From positions 1,488,001-1,552,000 of the forward strand of contig NZ_CP125947.1 in assembly GCF_030064165.1 (NCBI RefSeq): 64,000 nucleotides of DNA, in the 5' to 3' direction. Below, in pieces: positions 17,710 through 26,930 of this stretch. This DNA comes from Comamonas resistens. GTDB taxonomy: Bacteria > Pseudomonadota > Gammaproteobacteria > Burkholderiales > Burkholderiaceae_C. The notes under the pieces are model-generated. The model did no database searches. It was given only the letters and a program-made list of their open reading frames with translations, and was not told the origin of the DNA. Position 1 is the first letter of the stretch; the number at the start of each line of letters is the position of its first letter. Position numbers and translations under genes: made by a program.

Positions 17710-17910
17710 CAGATCCTCTGAACTAGTTCAACCGTGCATGAGCTCTGAAGAATACCTGCACTCCGGCGCCCGGGCTCTTTGGGGCGTGACCTGAAGTTTC
17801 AACTTGCCGTGTTTTCGTTGAAATGCTTGCACCCTGTTGCAAATTGGGGAGGATTTAACGTGATCTGCGTTGCGCAAACCCCGCACTCGCAGGCTCTGGT
17901 GCTCATGAGG

Positions 17911-17936
17911 CTATAGCTTCAGGCGCTTGATTTGTG
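17911..17936. repeat. Dispersed Comamonadaceae repeat fragment
   Basis: The stretch ATAGCTTCAGGCGCTTGATT resembles the AGCTTCTxGCGCTTGAT core seen also near 23980, 37108 and 47870. The 17710-18016 gap contains only this and AT-richer DNA, with no gene visible. Confidence 0.45.
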
Positions 17937-18016
17937 AGGGTTTTGAAAGGGATTCCTTGGAATCTTAATGAGAGAAAGCGCTGAATGCTCTTGTTTTGAT
18001 AGTGAATGCCTGGCGC

Positions 18017-18511
18017 CTAACGGGGGATGGGACAGAGCTTGGCGCTGTTGGCGACCGCCGTGAAGGATTGCCGGACAGCGTTGTAGCGGTGCGCGATCAG
18101 ATACGGGGTGCATTGGTCTGTGCCGCGCGCGCAAGTCTGCATGGCAACGCATAAGTGGCGGCCATGTCCCCAGACCTTGGCAGGCGGCTTGTCGAGTATG
18201 CCTTCGTAAAGAATCTGTTCTTGTTCTGCGCCATCTTTGCTGCTGCGCCAGCGGACCGAAATCTCTGTGGCGAAATGGTCATACCCAGCGTAGCGATAGC
18301 CGGAGAAGTATTGAATCGCTCCGACACCAGGGACGGAGGTGCTGCCTGAATCCTGGCTCTCCCAGTCCAGGGCTTCTTCGGCATGCGTGGGGGAGGAGAG
18401 CTGCAGTAGGAATATCGCAAGCAGGGGCAGCGCGCGGCAAACGATGAGCTGGAGTTTGCGCCGTGAGCGCCGGGTCGATTTATCCGTTGCTCTGCCGATT
18501 GATAAGTCCAT
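18017..18511 (-). CDS. Hypothetical exported protein
   Basis: A protein of 164 residues from an ATG at 18511, chosen over the adjacent TTG because CAGGAGG then has proper spacing. A long basic N-region (TRRSRRK) is followed by a hydrophobic core (RALPLLAIFLLQLSS) and a THAEEA signal-peptidase-like site near residue 45. The mature part has several Cys residues (CVAMQTCARG, DQCTPY, LCPIP) that could form disulfides in the periplasm. I cannot name the family. It is not obviously linked to steroid genes and has no box upstream. Confidence 0.6.
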   Translation of the reverse strand: MDLSIGRATDKSTRRSRRKLQLIVCRALPLLAIFLLQLSSPTHAEEALDWESQDSGSTSVPGVGAIQYFSGYRYAGYDHFATEISVRWRSSKDGAEQEQILYEGILDKPPAKVWGHGRHLCVAMQTCARGTDQCTPYLIAHRYNAVRQSFTAVANSAKLCPIPR

Positions 18512-18744
18512 CAAGCCTCCTGCCTGGTACGTCCTATAAGGAGCGCATAGAGTGATGCAGCCAGGGACGGTAGCTGCCGCCTCGTGCCTGCTATCTGCTC
18601 AGATCGTGCGTGCTGAACCGGGGCAACCAGACTGACGATCTGCCCGGATTTCAGAGTGTAGCTGCAGGCAGATCTTTGGCTGAAACAGCTCCTGTAGCTC
18701 TTCGTGACGGGTATGTGCTGGTGCTGCGCAAGTGTCTGGCCAAC

Positions 18745-18776
18745 AAAAAAGCCCATGGAGAAAACCATGGGCCTTT
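18745..18776 (-). terminator. Terminator downstream of kshA
   Basis: GCCCATGG, six-base loop, CCATGGGC, with AAAAAA on the left, which is a T-run in the minus-strand transcript. It lies 17 bases past the kshA stop. Confidence 0.85.
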
Positions 18777-18792
18777 TCGTGGGGAGCTCAGA

Positions 18793-19905
18793 TCAGGCGA
18801 CGGCCGCCTTTTCGCTATCGGCTGTGTATGCCACCATGCCGCGAGGCACATACTTGCCCTCGCACTGCTCCAGATAATCGGCCGCCTTGGCGCGCGGGTT
18901 GTAAAACTGCTTGTACCAGATACGGGCCTTGAGGAAGGCGCCGTCGCTGGGAATGAACAGCGGGTTCAGGCAGGGAGCCTTCTGCGACCAGACCTCGAAG
19001 TCCTGTGCAAAGGCCAGGCGGCTGGCTTCCTGGAACTGCTTGGCGGCGATTTCGTCGGCCTTGGTGGGCCGGCCGCCATGTGCGGTCTTGACCAGCAGGT
19101 TGTGCCAGACCTTGATCCTGCCGTCCTCGACGGGGGTGTGCATGATCATCATGAAAGAGTTGAACATGCCGCTGAGCTTGGCGACCAGGATGGCGGGGCC
19201 GTGGTACCAGGTGTCGGTATGCAGATCGGTACTGGCACCGCCTTCGCCGACCAGGGTGCGGTGACCGCCGCACTGGCGCTGAATGGCGTTGTGACCCTTG
19301 AATTCATTTTCGAAGCGCGTCACGGTGGAGCCATGGATGGGGCTCAGATGGCCGTAGTCGGCAATATTGTCCACGACCTCCATGGGGTGCTGGTTCAGCT
19401 CGCCCAGATAGTCCCACTGACCGTTGACATAGGTTTCGTCATGCCAGTCGCCAAAGCTGGGCAGCTCATAGTCGGGCTCGCCGCCTTCGGGGTCGAACCA
19501 GACCCAGATGGCTCCGTATTGCTCGACCACCTTCCAGCTCTTGACTGCGGCCGCTGCGGGGATGGCGCCGTCGTGATAGGGGATGTGGTTGCACTTGCCG
19601 TCTGCGCCGAAGCGCCAGCCGTGGTAGGGGCAGCGGATGCCGTCGCCTTCCACATTGCTGCCGCCGCCGTCGATCACCACATAGCTGGTGGTGTTGGGTG
19701 CTGCCAGATGGGTCTTCATATGGGGGCAGTAAGCGTCCAGCAGAATCACCTTGCCGCTTTCGCGGCCACGGTAGAGCGCGAAATCCTGGCCGAAGAAGCG
19801 TACGGCCACGGGCTTGTGGGTGTCTAGCGCCTTGGCCTCGGAAATCATGAACCAGCCACGTGGGTAGGTGAATTCACCGAGGCGGTAGTCCTTCGTGGTT
19901 GCCAT
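18793..19905 (-). CDS. kshA: 3-ketosteroid 9alpha-hydroxylase, Rieske oxygenase component
   Basis: A Rieske non-heme iron oxygenase of 370 residues. Cys60 and His62 (AYCPHM) with Cys92 and His95 (RCPYHGW) bind the [2Fe-2S] cluster. The mononuclear iron site is in NQHPMEVVDNIADYGHLSPIH. Length and layout fit KshA, which hydroxylates C9 of androstenedione-type steroids so that ring B opens spontaneously with ring A aromatisation. Electrons would come from the reductase encoded at 58373, about 39 kb away. GGAGACC precedes the ATG. No good steroid box is visible upstream, which is odd given its role. Confidence 0.88.
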   Translation of the reverse strand: MATTKDYRLGEFTYPRGWFMISEAKALDTHKPVAVRFFGQDFALYRGRESGKVILLDAYCPHMKTHLAAPNTTSYVVIDGGGSNVEGDGIRCPYHGWRFGADGKCNHIPYHDGAIPAAAAVKSWKVVEQYGAIWVWFDPEGGEPDYELPSFGDWHDETYVNGQWDYLGELNQHPMEVVDNIADYGHLSPIHGSTVTRFENEFKGHNAIQRQCGGHRTLVGEGGASTDLHTDTWYHGPAILVAKLSGMFNSFMMIMHTPVEDGRIKVWHNLLVKTAHGGRPTKADEIAAKQFQEASRLAFAQDFEVWSQKAPCLNPLFIPSDGAFLKARIWYKQFYNPRAKAADYLEQCEGKYVPRGMVAYTADSEKAAVA

Positions 19906-20143
19906 TGCAGAGGTCTCCGTATTTAGTTTTGGACGGATGAATCTTCTGGCATGGCCCCAGGCTGCGCATACTCTGTTTGGACGAGTGGAGATGTGGCTTT
20001 GATCTTGCGCAAACCACCCAGGGTTTGCACCAATCCGAGTGTGAGTGCGTGCTCAAGCCTTGAAGATGGAAACTCTGTCATTCAAGAAAAAACCGCCTGC
20101 AGCCCGGTCGCTGCAAGCGGCTGCAGCTACAAAATCTGCAGTC

Positions 20144-22270
20144 TTAGATGCCGAGGCCAGCTGCATGGCCCGAATGCATGGCTCCCTCGATATAGCCGAG
20201 GTCGTTGCAGTCGCCGATGCGGCGCACGGGAGTCTGGGTCAGCGATTGGATCAGCTCCGCCACGCTGGAGTCGGCCTCTGCACCCAGGGCCAGCACCACG
20301 GAATCGGCAGGCGTGCGGCATTGCTCGCCGCTCTTGTCGGTCCAGATGACCTCCTTGCGTTTGATCTCGGTCACCGTGGCCTGCATCATCAGCTTGCCAT
20401 GGGCCTTGATGGCGTCATAGACGCGCCAGCGGCGCACGATGGGCAGTTCGGAGCCGGGGTACGTGCCGGGGTCCAGCACGGTGACTTCGCGGCCGCGCTC
20501 GAGCAGGAACTCGGCCAGCTCCAGCCCTACCAGGCCTGCGCCGATGATGGTCACGCGTTTGCCCAGCGGCATCCACAGCTTGGACAGGTTCTGGATGGCG
20601 GCCGTGCTGTCCGTGACCTTGAGCATGCCGCCGGCCTTGAATAGCGCGCGCTCGGCCAGGCTGAGCTTGGCCCTGGCGATCTCGTCGGCGCGGTCGCCCG
20701 TCATCAGGCGGCGCAGCTCGTCGCCGCTCCAGACATGGCTCTGGTCCGCGCCGGGAATGGCCGGGGCTGCGCGTCTGGCGCCGGTGCCGACCAGGATTTC
20801 GTCGGGCTGGAGTTTGGCCAGCAGCCCGGTATCCACCGTGGTGTTCAGGCGTACCTCGATCTGCGGGTGCTGCATCTGCCTGACCAGATAGTCGAGCAGG
20901 CGGCCGTTTTCCGGGTAGGCCAGGGCTGCAAAGAACAGCGTACCGCCCAGGCGGTCGCTGCGCTCGGCCAGCGTGACGCGGTGTCCGCGCAGGGCTGCCA
21001 CGCGCGCAGCTTCCATGCCCGAGGGGCCGCCGCCCACGATCAGCACATGCCTGGGCTTTTCGGCAAAGGTGATGGCCTTGGTGGTTTCGTGGCCGGTCTG
21101 CGCATTGACCGCGCACTTGATGCCCTTGTTGATGAAGATTTCGCTCACGCAGGCATAGCAGTAGATGCAGGGGCGCACATCCTGGGCGGCATTGGCATGC
21201 AGCTTGTTGGCCAGCTCGGGCTCGGCCAGCAGCTTGCGGCCCATGGCCACAAAGTCGATCTCGTTGTTGCCGATGGCCTTGGCCGCATCGTCCAGCTCCC
21301 AGCGGCCGGCCGAGATGACGGGAATGTTCACCGTCCTCTTGAAGCGAGCCGCGAACTCGCGGTAGGCATTGGGCTTTTGCGGAATTGGCGCATCGGTGAA
21401 GGCCGAACCCGTGGGCAGGCGCGCATAGGCCGAGACGCTGATGGCGTCCATGCCCAGCTCCTCGCAGAGCCTGGCGGTCTTGAGCGCCTCGTCCATGGCG
21501 ATGCCGCCGGGCGTGTGCATTTCCTCGGCATCCAGGCGTACCCAGACCGGGAAGTCGGGGCCCACGCGCTTGCGCACCTCGGTCAGCACCTCGCGCAGCA
21601 GACGGCTGCGGTTTTCATAGCTGCCGCCGTATTCGTCGCTGCGGCTGTTGAAGTAGGGCGAGAGGAAGTTCGCAATCATGTAGTTGTGCGCGCAGTGCAC
21701 TTCCACCGCATCGAAGCCGGCCTGCCTGGCGCGCATGGCGGCGGCGCCAAACCATTCGATCATCTGCGCGATATCGGCCCTGTCCATCACGCGGTAGCGG
21801 TCCGGGTGCGGGCCCACGCCCACAAAGGTCGAGAACTCCTTGGGCGTGATGGTGCTCATGGCCTCGGGTACGGGCGCATCGGGCGGAATCGAGGACACCC
21901 ACATCTCGCGGCCATGGCTGCGGTCATTGGCCGCGACCTTGCCGCTGTGGTTGATCTGTATGGCCACCTTGCCGCCATGCGCGTGCACGCGGCGCGTGAC
22001 TTCGGCCAGACCCGGAATGAAGTCGTCGCTGGAGATGCCCAGCTGATGGGGTTCGCTGGTACCCGTGGGCCAGGAGATGGCGGCCGTACCCATGATGACG
22101 AGGCCGGTGCCGCCCCTGGCGCGTGCTTCGTAATAAGCCTGGGCGCGCTCGCCGCAGATGCCGTCGAGGCCTCCATAGTTCTCGCCCATGGGCGCCATGA
22201 CGATGCGGTTCTTCAGCTCCATGGTGCCGATACGCCCTGGCTGCAGCAGGGATGCGTGGGGATTGCTCAT
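20144..22270 (-). CDS. BaiC/FadH-type NADH:flavin oxidoreductase with 4Fe-4S cluster
   Basis: A protein of 708 residues in two parts. Residues 1-350 form an OYE-type FMN barrel (KNRIVMAPMGENYG, INHSGK, VEVHCAHNY). Cys368, Cys371, Cys374 and Cys386 form the C-x2-C-x2-C-x11-C iron-sulfur motif. The C-terminal part carries two dinucleotide folds (VLIVGGGPSGMEAAR and VTIIGAGLVGLELAE). The family includes 2,4-dienoyl-CoA reductase and the bile-acid enzymes BaiCD/BaiH, which act on the C4-C5 double bond of 3-oxo steroids. Next to hsdA, ksi and kshA, a steroid double-bond reductase is the likely role. Substrate and direction are inferred. Confidence 0.8.
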   Translation of the reverse strand: MSNPHASLLQPGRIGTMELKNRIVMAPMGENYGGLDGICGERAQAYYEARARGGTGLVIMGTAAISWPTGTSEPHQLGISSDDFIPGLAEVTRRVHAHGGKVAIQINHSGKVAANDRSHGREMWVSSIPPDAPVPEAMSTITPKEFSTFVGVGPHPDRYRVMDRADIAQMIEWFGAAAMRARQAGFDAVEVHCAHNYMIANFLSPYFNSRSDEYGGSYENRSRLLREVLTEVRKRVGPDFPVWVRLDAEEMHTPGGIAMDEALKTARLCEELGMDAISVSAYARLPTGSAFTDAPIPQKPNAYREFAARFKRTVNIPVISAGRWELDDAAKAIGNNEIDFVAMGRKLLAEPELANKLHANAAQDVRPCIYCYACVSEIFINKGIKCAVNAQTGHETTKAITFAEKPRHVLIVGGGPSGMEAARVAALRGHRVTLAERSDRLGGTLFFAALAYPENGRLLDYLVRQMQHPQIEVRLNTTVDTGLLAKLQPDEILVGTGARRAAPAIPGADQSHVWSGDELRRLMTGDRADEIARAKLSLAERALFKAGGMLKVTDSTAAIQNLSKLWMPLGKRVTIIGAGLVGLELAEFLLERGREVTVLDPGTYPGSELPIVRRWRVYDAIKAHGKLMMQATVTEIKRKEVIWTDKSGEQCRTPADSVVLALGAEADSSVAELIQSLTQTPVRRIGDCNDLGYIEGAMHSGHAAGLGI

Positions 22271-22594
22271 ATTGCTTGCTGTCTCCTTTGGTGATTGACC
22301 GATTTCGGCTTCTTCTGGGATGGTGTTTGTTGCATCGATCCTGTGCGCAGTGCGGGCATCTTCGGTGACGATGAATTGCAGATTGGCTTGAGAGTGGTCG
22401 GTGCAGAAGAGGGCGGCTCTGCGTCTGATCCTGCAGCCATGGCATGCATGGAGCCCATCGGAATTCGCTGCTTGAGGGCGATAGGGTCAGCGGTGCTGGA
22501 CTGCAGGAGAAGGGTGGGCATGACCGGGTTTGTGCGTGCGCAAATCTTGCTCCGGTGGGGAATGACCACGGTAAGTTTTCCCTGGGGGACTCAC

Positions 22595-22639
22595 ATCGTC
22601 CGTTTGCATGTAGTCCGGTTTTTCGCGATGGGTTTTGAT
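22595..22639. promoter_or_regulatory. Steroid box C between the flavin oxidoreductase and hsdA
   Basis: ATCGTC (22595-22600), six bases, CATGTA (22607-22612), G. Read on the plus strand, TTTGAT at 22634-22639 is in the -10 position for hsdA. Read on the minus strand, the conserved half GACGATG faces the 22270 gene, and TACCGT at 22568-22573 has the same spacing. One half-site is degenerate. The remainder of the 22271-22675 gap shows no gene. Confidence 0.45.
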
Positions 22640-22675
22640 GTGCGCCATCACAACCCAGGCAAAAGGAAGAAAGAC

Positions 22676-23449
22676 ATGTCCACCATCGTGATGAGCGGCT
22701 GTGCCACAGGCATTGGCGCTGCCACGCGCAAGGCGCTGGAGGCGGCTGGTCACAAGATCATCGGCATCGATATCCGTGATGCGGAAGTGATCGCCGACCT
22801 TTCCACGGCCCAAGGGCGAAAGCAGGCCATTGCCGATGTGCTGTTGCAGTGCAGCGAAGGCATGGACGGTGCGGTGCTGTGCGCAGGCCTGGGAGTGCAG
22901 GTCAAGCCCGCAGGCAAGGTGACTTCGGTCAACTACTTCGGCGCGGTGGAACTGCTGGACGCCTTCTTGCCCGAGCTGCAAAAAGGCCATCGGCCTGCCG
23001 CTGTCGTCATCTCGTCGGTCGCTTCGGCCCATCTGGCCTGGGACAGAAACCCGCTGGCCGCAGCCTTTGAAGCCGGCGATGAAGCCCAGGCTGCCGCCAT
23101 TGTGGAGGGGGCGGGCGATCAGGGCGGCAACCTGGCTTATGCAGGCAGCAAGAACGCACTCACTGTTGCCGTGCGCAAGCGCGTTGAGACCTGGGGCAAG
23201 GCCGGCGTGCGTCTGAACACCGTTGCCCCTGGTGCGACCGATACCCCGCTGCTGCAGGCGGGTCTCAAGGACCCGCTATATGGCGAATCGATCGCCAGGT
23301 TTGTGCCGCCGTTGGGCCGCCGTGCCGAGCCCTCGGAAATCGCGGCGGTCATCGCTTTCCTGATGAGCCCCGCCGCCAGCTATGTGCATGGCGCGCAGTT
23401 CGTGATTGACGGCGGCATTGATGCGCTGATGCGGCCGACAGCGTTTTGA
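22676..23449 (+). CDS. hsdA: 3alpha-hydroxysteroid dehydrogenase / carbonyl reductase
   Basis: An SDR of 257 residues, the exact length of the classical C. testosteroni enzyme and matching it nearly throughout from memory. MSGCATGIGAATRK is the NAD loop; Ser114, Tyr155 (in AYAGSKN) and Lys159 are the catalytic residues. It interconverts 3alpha-hydroxyl and 3-oxo groups of steroids and bile acids and is inducible by steroids in this genus. The ATG at 22676 follows AAAGGAAGAAAG. The ketosteroid isomerase gene lies 110 bases downstream, so the two could be co-transcribed. Confidence 0.95.
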   Translation: MSTIVMSGCATGIGAATRKALEAAGHKIIGIDIRDAEVIADLSTAQGRKQAIADVLLQCSEGMDGAVLCAGLGVQVKPAGKVTSVNYFGAVELLDAFLPELQKGHRPAAVVISSVASAHLAWDRNPLAAAFEAGDEAQAAAIVEGAGDQGGNLAYAGSKNALTVAVRKRVETWGKAGVRLNTVAPGATDTPLLQAGLKDPLYGESIARFVPPLGRRAEPSEIAAVIAFLMSPAASYVHGAQFVIDGGIDALMRPTAF

Positions 23450-23553
23450 TCCCACGGCCTTTGCTGGGGGCAGTCCGCGTTGCGGGGTGCTCCTTGCTGG
23501 CCATTTTGTGCTTGGACAGTGCCGGTTTTCAGCGGCATTCATTGAAAGGATGA

Positions 23554-23934
<381 letters not shown>

Positions 23935-23977
23935 GTGTGAGCCGCTGCGGAGCAGAGCCTGATCTGCTCCTGATTTC

Positions 23978-24057
23978 AAAGCTGCTTGCGCTTGATTGAT
24001 AGAGGGATTGCACATTAACCATGCTGAACTCTATGAATATCAGGCGCAAGCAGCTTT
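23978..24057. repeat. Inverted repeat with perfect 14-bp arms
   Basis: AAAGCTGCTTGCGC (23978-23991) is the exact complement of GCGCAAGCAGCTTT (24044-24057), with a 52-base loop. It belongs to the AGCTxCTTGCGCTTGAT dispersed family, and a TTTTG run follows. It may end the ksi transcript. Confidence 0.7.
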
Positions 24058-24184
24058 TGTTTTGATAGCGATTCATGTGCTGCTGTGAGCAGGGGGAGCG
24101 CTTGCGCAATTTCAAGCAATAGGGATAGGGTACGCTGAGGGCTGCCACCCCGCACCACCATGCACCGATGTGCAGCAAGCTCCA

Positions 24185-25111
24185 ATGACCTCCCTATCTC
24201 GCGCGTTTTTGGCGCTGATTCTTGTATTCCTGTCCTCGTCGGGATTGGCTCAGAGCCTGAGCTTGACATTCGACGACGGTCTGAATCCCGATACGCAGCC
24301 CGGAGCGCGGGAATGGAACCAGCGCATCCTTTCACATCTGCAACAGGCGGATATCTCTGCAATGGTGTTTCCGTCGCTGGCGCGTACCGGAACTGGTGCA
24401 GGCCTGGATCTCATCATGGATTGGGCGCGGGCCGGCCACGCGGTGGGCAATCACACCTCCAGGCACCGCAGCCTGGCATCGGACCAGGTGACGCTGGCCG
24501 ATTTTGTGCGGGATGTGAAAGAGGGCGATACGGTCCTGAGTCACTTTCCCACTTGGGAGCCCATGCTGCGCTTTCCTTATCTGAAGGAAGGCGACACGAC
24601 CGAGAAGCGCGACGGCATGCGGGCCTGGATGAGGGCCAACGGTTACAGAGCCGCGCCTGTTTCCATCGACGCCAGTGACTGGTACTACAACCAGATCTAT
24701 TCGGCCCACGCAAAGAGCGGCGCGCAGGAAAAGGCCGCCCAGGTCAAGAAGGCCTACATCGAGCATCTGCTGGATCGGGCCAGCTATTACGACGGCCTGG
24801 CCAAGCAGGTGCTGGGGCGAAGCCCCATGCATGTGATGCTGCTGCACACGAATGAAATCAATGCAGCTGCCCTGCCACAGGTGATTGCGGTGTTCCGAGA
24901 GAGAGGTTGGCACTTTGTGGCACCCAAAGCTGCGTTTGACGACCCTGTCTACTCTTTGCCGGTCAACACATTGCCTGCTGGCGAAAGCCTTATTTGGGCC
25001 AGTGCAAAAGCCGCAGGGCTTTCCGGGCTGCGATATCCGGCGGAGGATTATGTCTACGAAGAGCCCAAACTCCGATCGCAATCGCTGCTGCCCCAAGGCT
25101 CCTCAAGATAG
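24185..25111 (+). CDS. Exported polysaccharide deacetylase (NodB-fold) family protein
   Basis: From the ATG at 24185 the protein has 308 residues; a GTG 15 bases earlier is also possible but gives a poorer signal peptide. Residues 1-23 form a signal peptide ending GLAQ. LTFDDG holds the metal-binding Asp of NodB motif 1 and GNHTSRH the two motif-2 histidines, so the zinc site looks intact. Such enzymes remove N- or O-acetyl groups from glycans. It sits between ksi and the side-chain operon without a steroid box, so a link to steroid metabolism is not supported by the sequence. Confidence 0.78.
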   Translation: MTSLSRAFLALILVFLSSSGLAQSLSLTFDDGLNPDTQPGAREWNQRILSHLQQADISAMVFPSLARTGTGAGLDLIMDWARAGHAVGNHTSRHRSLASDQVTLADFVRDVKEGDTVLSHFPTWEPMLRFPYLKEGDTTEKRDGMRAWMRANGYRAAPVSIDASDWYYNQIYSAHAKSGAQEKAAQVKKAYIEHLLDRASYYDGLAKQVLGRSPMHVMLLHTNEINAAALPQVIAVFRERGWHFVAPKAAFDDPVYSLPVNTLPAGESLIWASAKAAGLSGLRYPAEDYVYEEPKLRSQSLLPQGSSR

Positions 25112-25135
25112 GGAGGGCATTTGCCCTCTCTTGAG
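25102..25135. terminator. Long hairpin between convergent genes
   Basis: CTCAAGA (25102-25108) pairs with TCTTGAG (25129-25135), and inside it GAGGGC pairs with GCCCTC around an ATTT loop. There is no T-run. It sits between the stops of the deacetylase and the crotonase gene. Confidence 0.5.
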
Positions 25136-25140
25136 CCTGC

Positions 25141-25956
25141 TCACTCACCCTTGAACGCAGGCCGTCGCTTCTCGATGAACGCATTCATGCCTTCCTTTTG
25201 ATCGCGTGTGGCAAACAGGATCTGGTTGGCCTTGCGCTCCAGCATCAGGGCGGTGTCCAGAGAGGCATCCATGCCGGCAATCACGACTTCCTTGATCTGC
25301 TCCGCGGCCAGCGGCGGCATGCTGGCAATCAGCTTCGCCATTTTCAGTGCCTCGGGGATGACCTGATCGTCCTCGCAGACCAGGCTGACCAGACCCATGG
25401 CGTAGGCTTCGTCAGCACTGACGGGTTTGCCGGTCAGCAGAATGCGCATGGCCTGGAACTTGCCCACGGCGCGCACCAGGCGCTGGGTGCCGCCGATGCC
25501 GGGCATGATGCCGATACAAATCTCTGGCTGGGCAAAGCTGGCACCCTTGCCGGCGATGATGATGTCGCAGTGCATGGCCAGTTCCGAGCCACCGCCAAAC
25601 GCATAGCCGCAAACGGCGGCAATGACGGGTTTCGGGCATTTTTCGAGGGGCGCCCAGACGCGCTCGGTGTGGCGTTTCATGATCTCTATGGGACCGCAGG
25701 AGTCCATGCTCCGGATGTCGCCGCCCGCCGCAAACACCTTGTCACCACCGGTCAGAACGATGCAGCGCACGCCGGCGTCTGCGCTCAGCTCGGCGAAGGT
25801 TCGGGACAGTGCTGCCTGCAGGGAAAGGCTGAGCGCGTTGCGCGCCTGTGGGCGGTTCATGCGCAGCACGGCCACGCCGTCCGGACTGTGTTCCACGATG
25901 AGTTCGGGTTCGCTGGACGTCACGTTCTCCGCGGCCTGGCTGCCTGCTGGGTTCAT
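25141..25956 (-). CDS. Enoyl-CoA hydratase/isomerase (crotonase)
   Basis: A crotonase of 271 residues. The frame is open far upstream on the minus strand, but the ATG at 25956 is preceded by AACAGGAGCAAGG and starts the recognisable domain. FAAGGDIRSMD and GYAFGGGSELAMHCD form the oxyanion hole and ASFAQPEICIGIMPG the active-site region, so it looks like a working hydratase. It is divergent from the side-chain operon and shares steroid box D with it. A role in beta-oxidation of bile-acid or sterol side chains is inferred from this context. Confidence 0.82.
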   Translation of the reverse strand: MNPAGSQAAENVTSSEPELIVEHSPDGVAVLRMNRPQARNALSLSLQAALSRTFAELSADAGVRCIVLTGGDKVFAAGGDIRSMDSCGPIEIMKRHTERVWAPLEKCPKPVIAAVCGYAFGGGSELAMHCDIIIAGKGASFAQPEICIGIMPGIGGTQRLVRAVGKFQAMRILLTGKPVSADEAYAMGLVSLVCEDDQVIPEALKMAKLIASMPPLAAEQIKEVVIAGMDASLDTALMLERKANQILFATRDQKEGMNAFIEKRRPAFKGE

Positions 25957-25992
25957 CCCTTGCTCCTGTTTTTCTGGCGTTGCATGGCGCCC

Positions 25993-26037
25993 ATGCTGTG
26001 CCGCGTCAGGGCGGCAGTCATCGTCCTTTTGGACGTA
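25993..26037 (-). promoter_or_regulatory. Steroid box D between the crotonase and the side-chain operon
   Basis: On the minus strand the site reads TACGTC-CAAAAG-GACGATG (26037 to 26019). CAGCAT at 25998-25993 has the same spacing as the -10-like hexamers of boxes A and E. The plus-strand operon starts at 26071, so the nearly symmetric site could serve both directions. Confidence 0.6.
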
Positions 26038-26070
26038 TCTGTCGACAGGGGTGAAACCTAAATTGGGGCC

Positions 26071-26868
26071 ATGGATACAAACCACGAATACCAAAACAAG
26101 GTGGTGCTGGTCACGGGCGGCACCAAGGGAATCGGCAAGGGCATTGCGCAGGCGTTTCTTGCGGCGGGGGCCACGGTGGTGGTCTGCGGTCGCCAGCAGC
26201 CCGACGACCTGCCAATGCATGGCGGGCGCAGCGCCGGCTTCATCGCCTGCGATGTGCGCGAGGCCCAGGCCGTCCAGGCCCTGGTGGACGAGGTGCATGC
26301 GCGCCACGGCCGGCTCGATGTGCTGGTCAACAACGCCGGCGGCGCACCGGCGGCGGACGCGGCCACGGTCTCGCCGCGCTTTCACGAAAGCGTGCTGCGG
26401 CTGAACCTGTTTTCCACGCTGCATGCCTCGCAGGCAGCCAACGCCGTCATGCAGCGGCAGCCGGGCGGCGGCGTCATCGTCTGCATAGGCAGCGTCAGCG
26501 CGCTGCGTCCCTCGCCGGGCACGGCGGCCTATGGCGCGGCCAAGGCGGCGGTGCTCAACCTGGTCGGCTCGCTGGCCGTGGAGTGGGCGCCCAAGGTGCG
26601 TGTGGTGGCCGTGAGCCCCGGCCTGGTGCGCACCGAGCAGTCCCACCTGCACTTTGGCGATGGCGACGGCCTGGCCGCCGTGGCGCAAACCATTCCGGCT
26701 GGCCGCCTGGCCGAGCCTGAGGACATTGCCCAGGCTTGCCTGTACGTGGCCTCTCCCCGCGCCTCGTACATGAGCGGCACCAACCTGCTGCTGCACGGCG
26801 GCGGCGAGCGCCCGGCTTTCCTGGGGGCCTCGAACGCGGAGCCAGGCGCCGGGCATGTGGCGGCTTAG
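26071..26868 (+). CDS. Short-chain dehydrogenase, first gene of the side-chain operon
   Basis: An SDR of 265 residues. TGGTKGIGKGIAQAF is the cofactor loop, VVCGRQQ suggests NADP or mixed use, NNAGGAP and AYGAAKAAVLNL supply the structural Asn and the catalytic Tyr and Lys. It may be a beta-hydroxyacyl-CoA or a hydroxysteroid dehydrogenase; the sequence does not decide. The ATG lies 34 bases past box D. From here to about 37.8 kb the DNA uses almost only G- or C-ending codons, more so than the flanking genes. Confidence 0.78.
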   Translation: MDTNHEYQNKVVLVTGGTKGIGKGIAQAFLAAGATVVVCGRQQPDDLPMHGGRSAGFIACDVREAQAVQALVDEVHARHGRLDVLVNNAGGAPAADAATVSPRFHESVLRLNLFSTLHASQAANAVMQRQPGGGVIVCIGSVSALRPSPGTAAYGAAKAAVLNLVGSLAVEWAPKVRVVAVSPGLVRTEQSHLHFGDGDGLAAVAQTIPAGRLAEPEDIAQACLYVASPRASYMSGTNLLLHGGGERPAFLGASNAEPGAGHVAA

Positions 26869-26930
26869 GCCGCCTGATCCCATGGCCCCAGTTGCCGGCT
26901 GACCAGAAAAAAATTCCAAAGGAGACGAAC

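Noticed and set aside
18610..19827. 405-codon plus-strand frame opposite kshA
   Set aside because: kshA has the Rieske and iron motifs at the right positions; the opposite frame has none.
19923..19939. TTAGTTTTGGACGGATG as an eleventh steroid box
   Set aside because: It has one extra base in the right half, a shortened spacer, points away from kshA and overlaps its ribosome-binding region.
20735..22294. Long plus-strand open frame opposite the BaiC/FadH-type gene
   Set aside because: The minus-strand protein has full family motifs over its whole length. The plus frame has no motif and no ribosome-binding site.
25957..26919. N-terminal extension of the crotonase at 25141 to a 592-residue protein
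   Set aside because: The extension runs antisense through the SDR at 26071 and lacks any domain. A good ribosome-binding site and ATG at 25956 start the crotonase itself.
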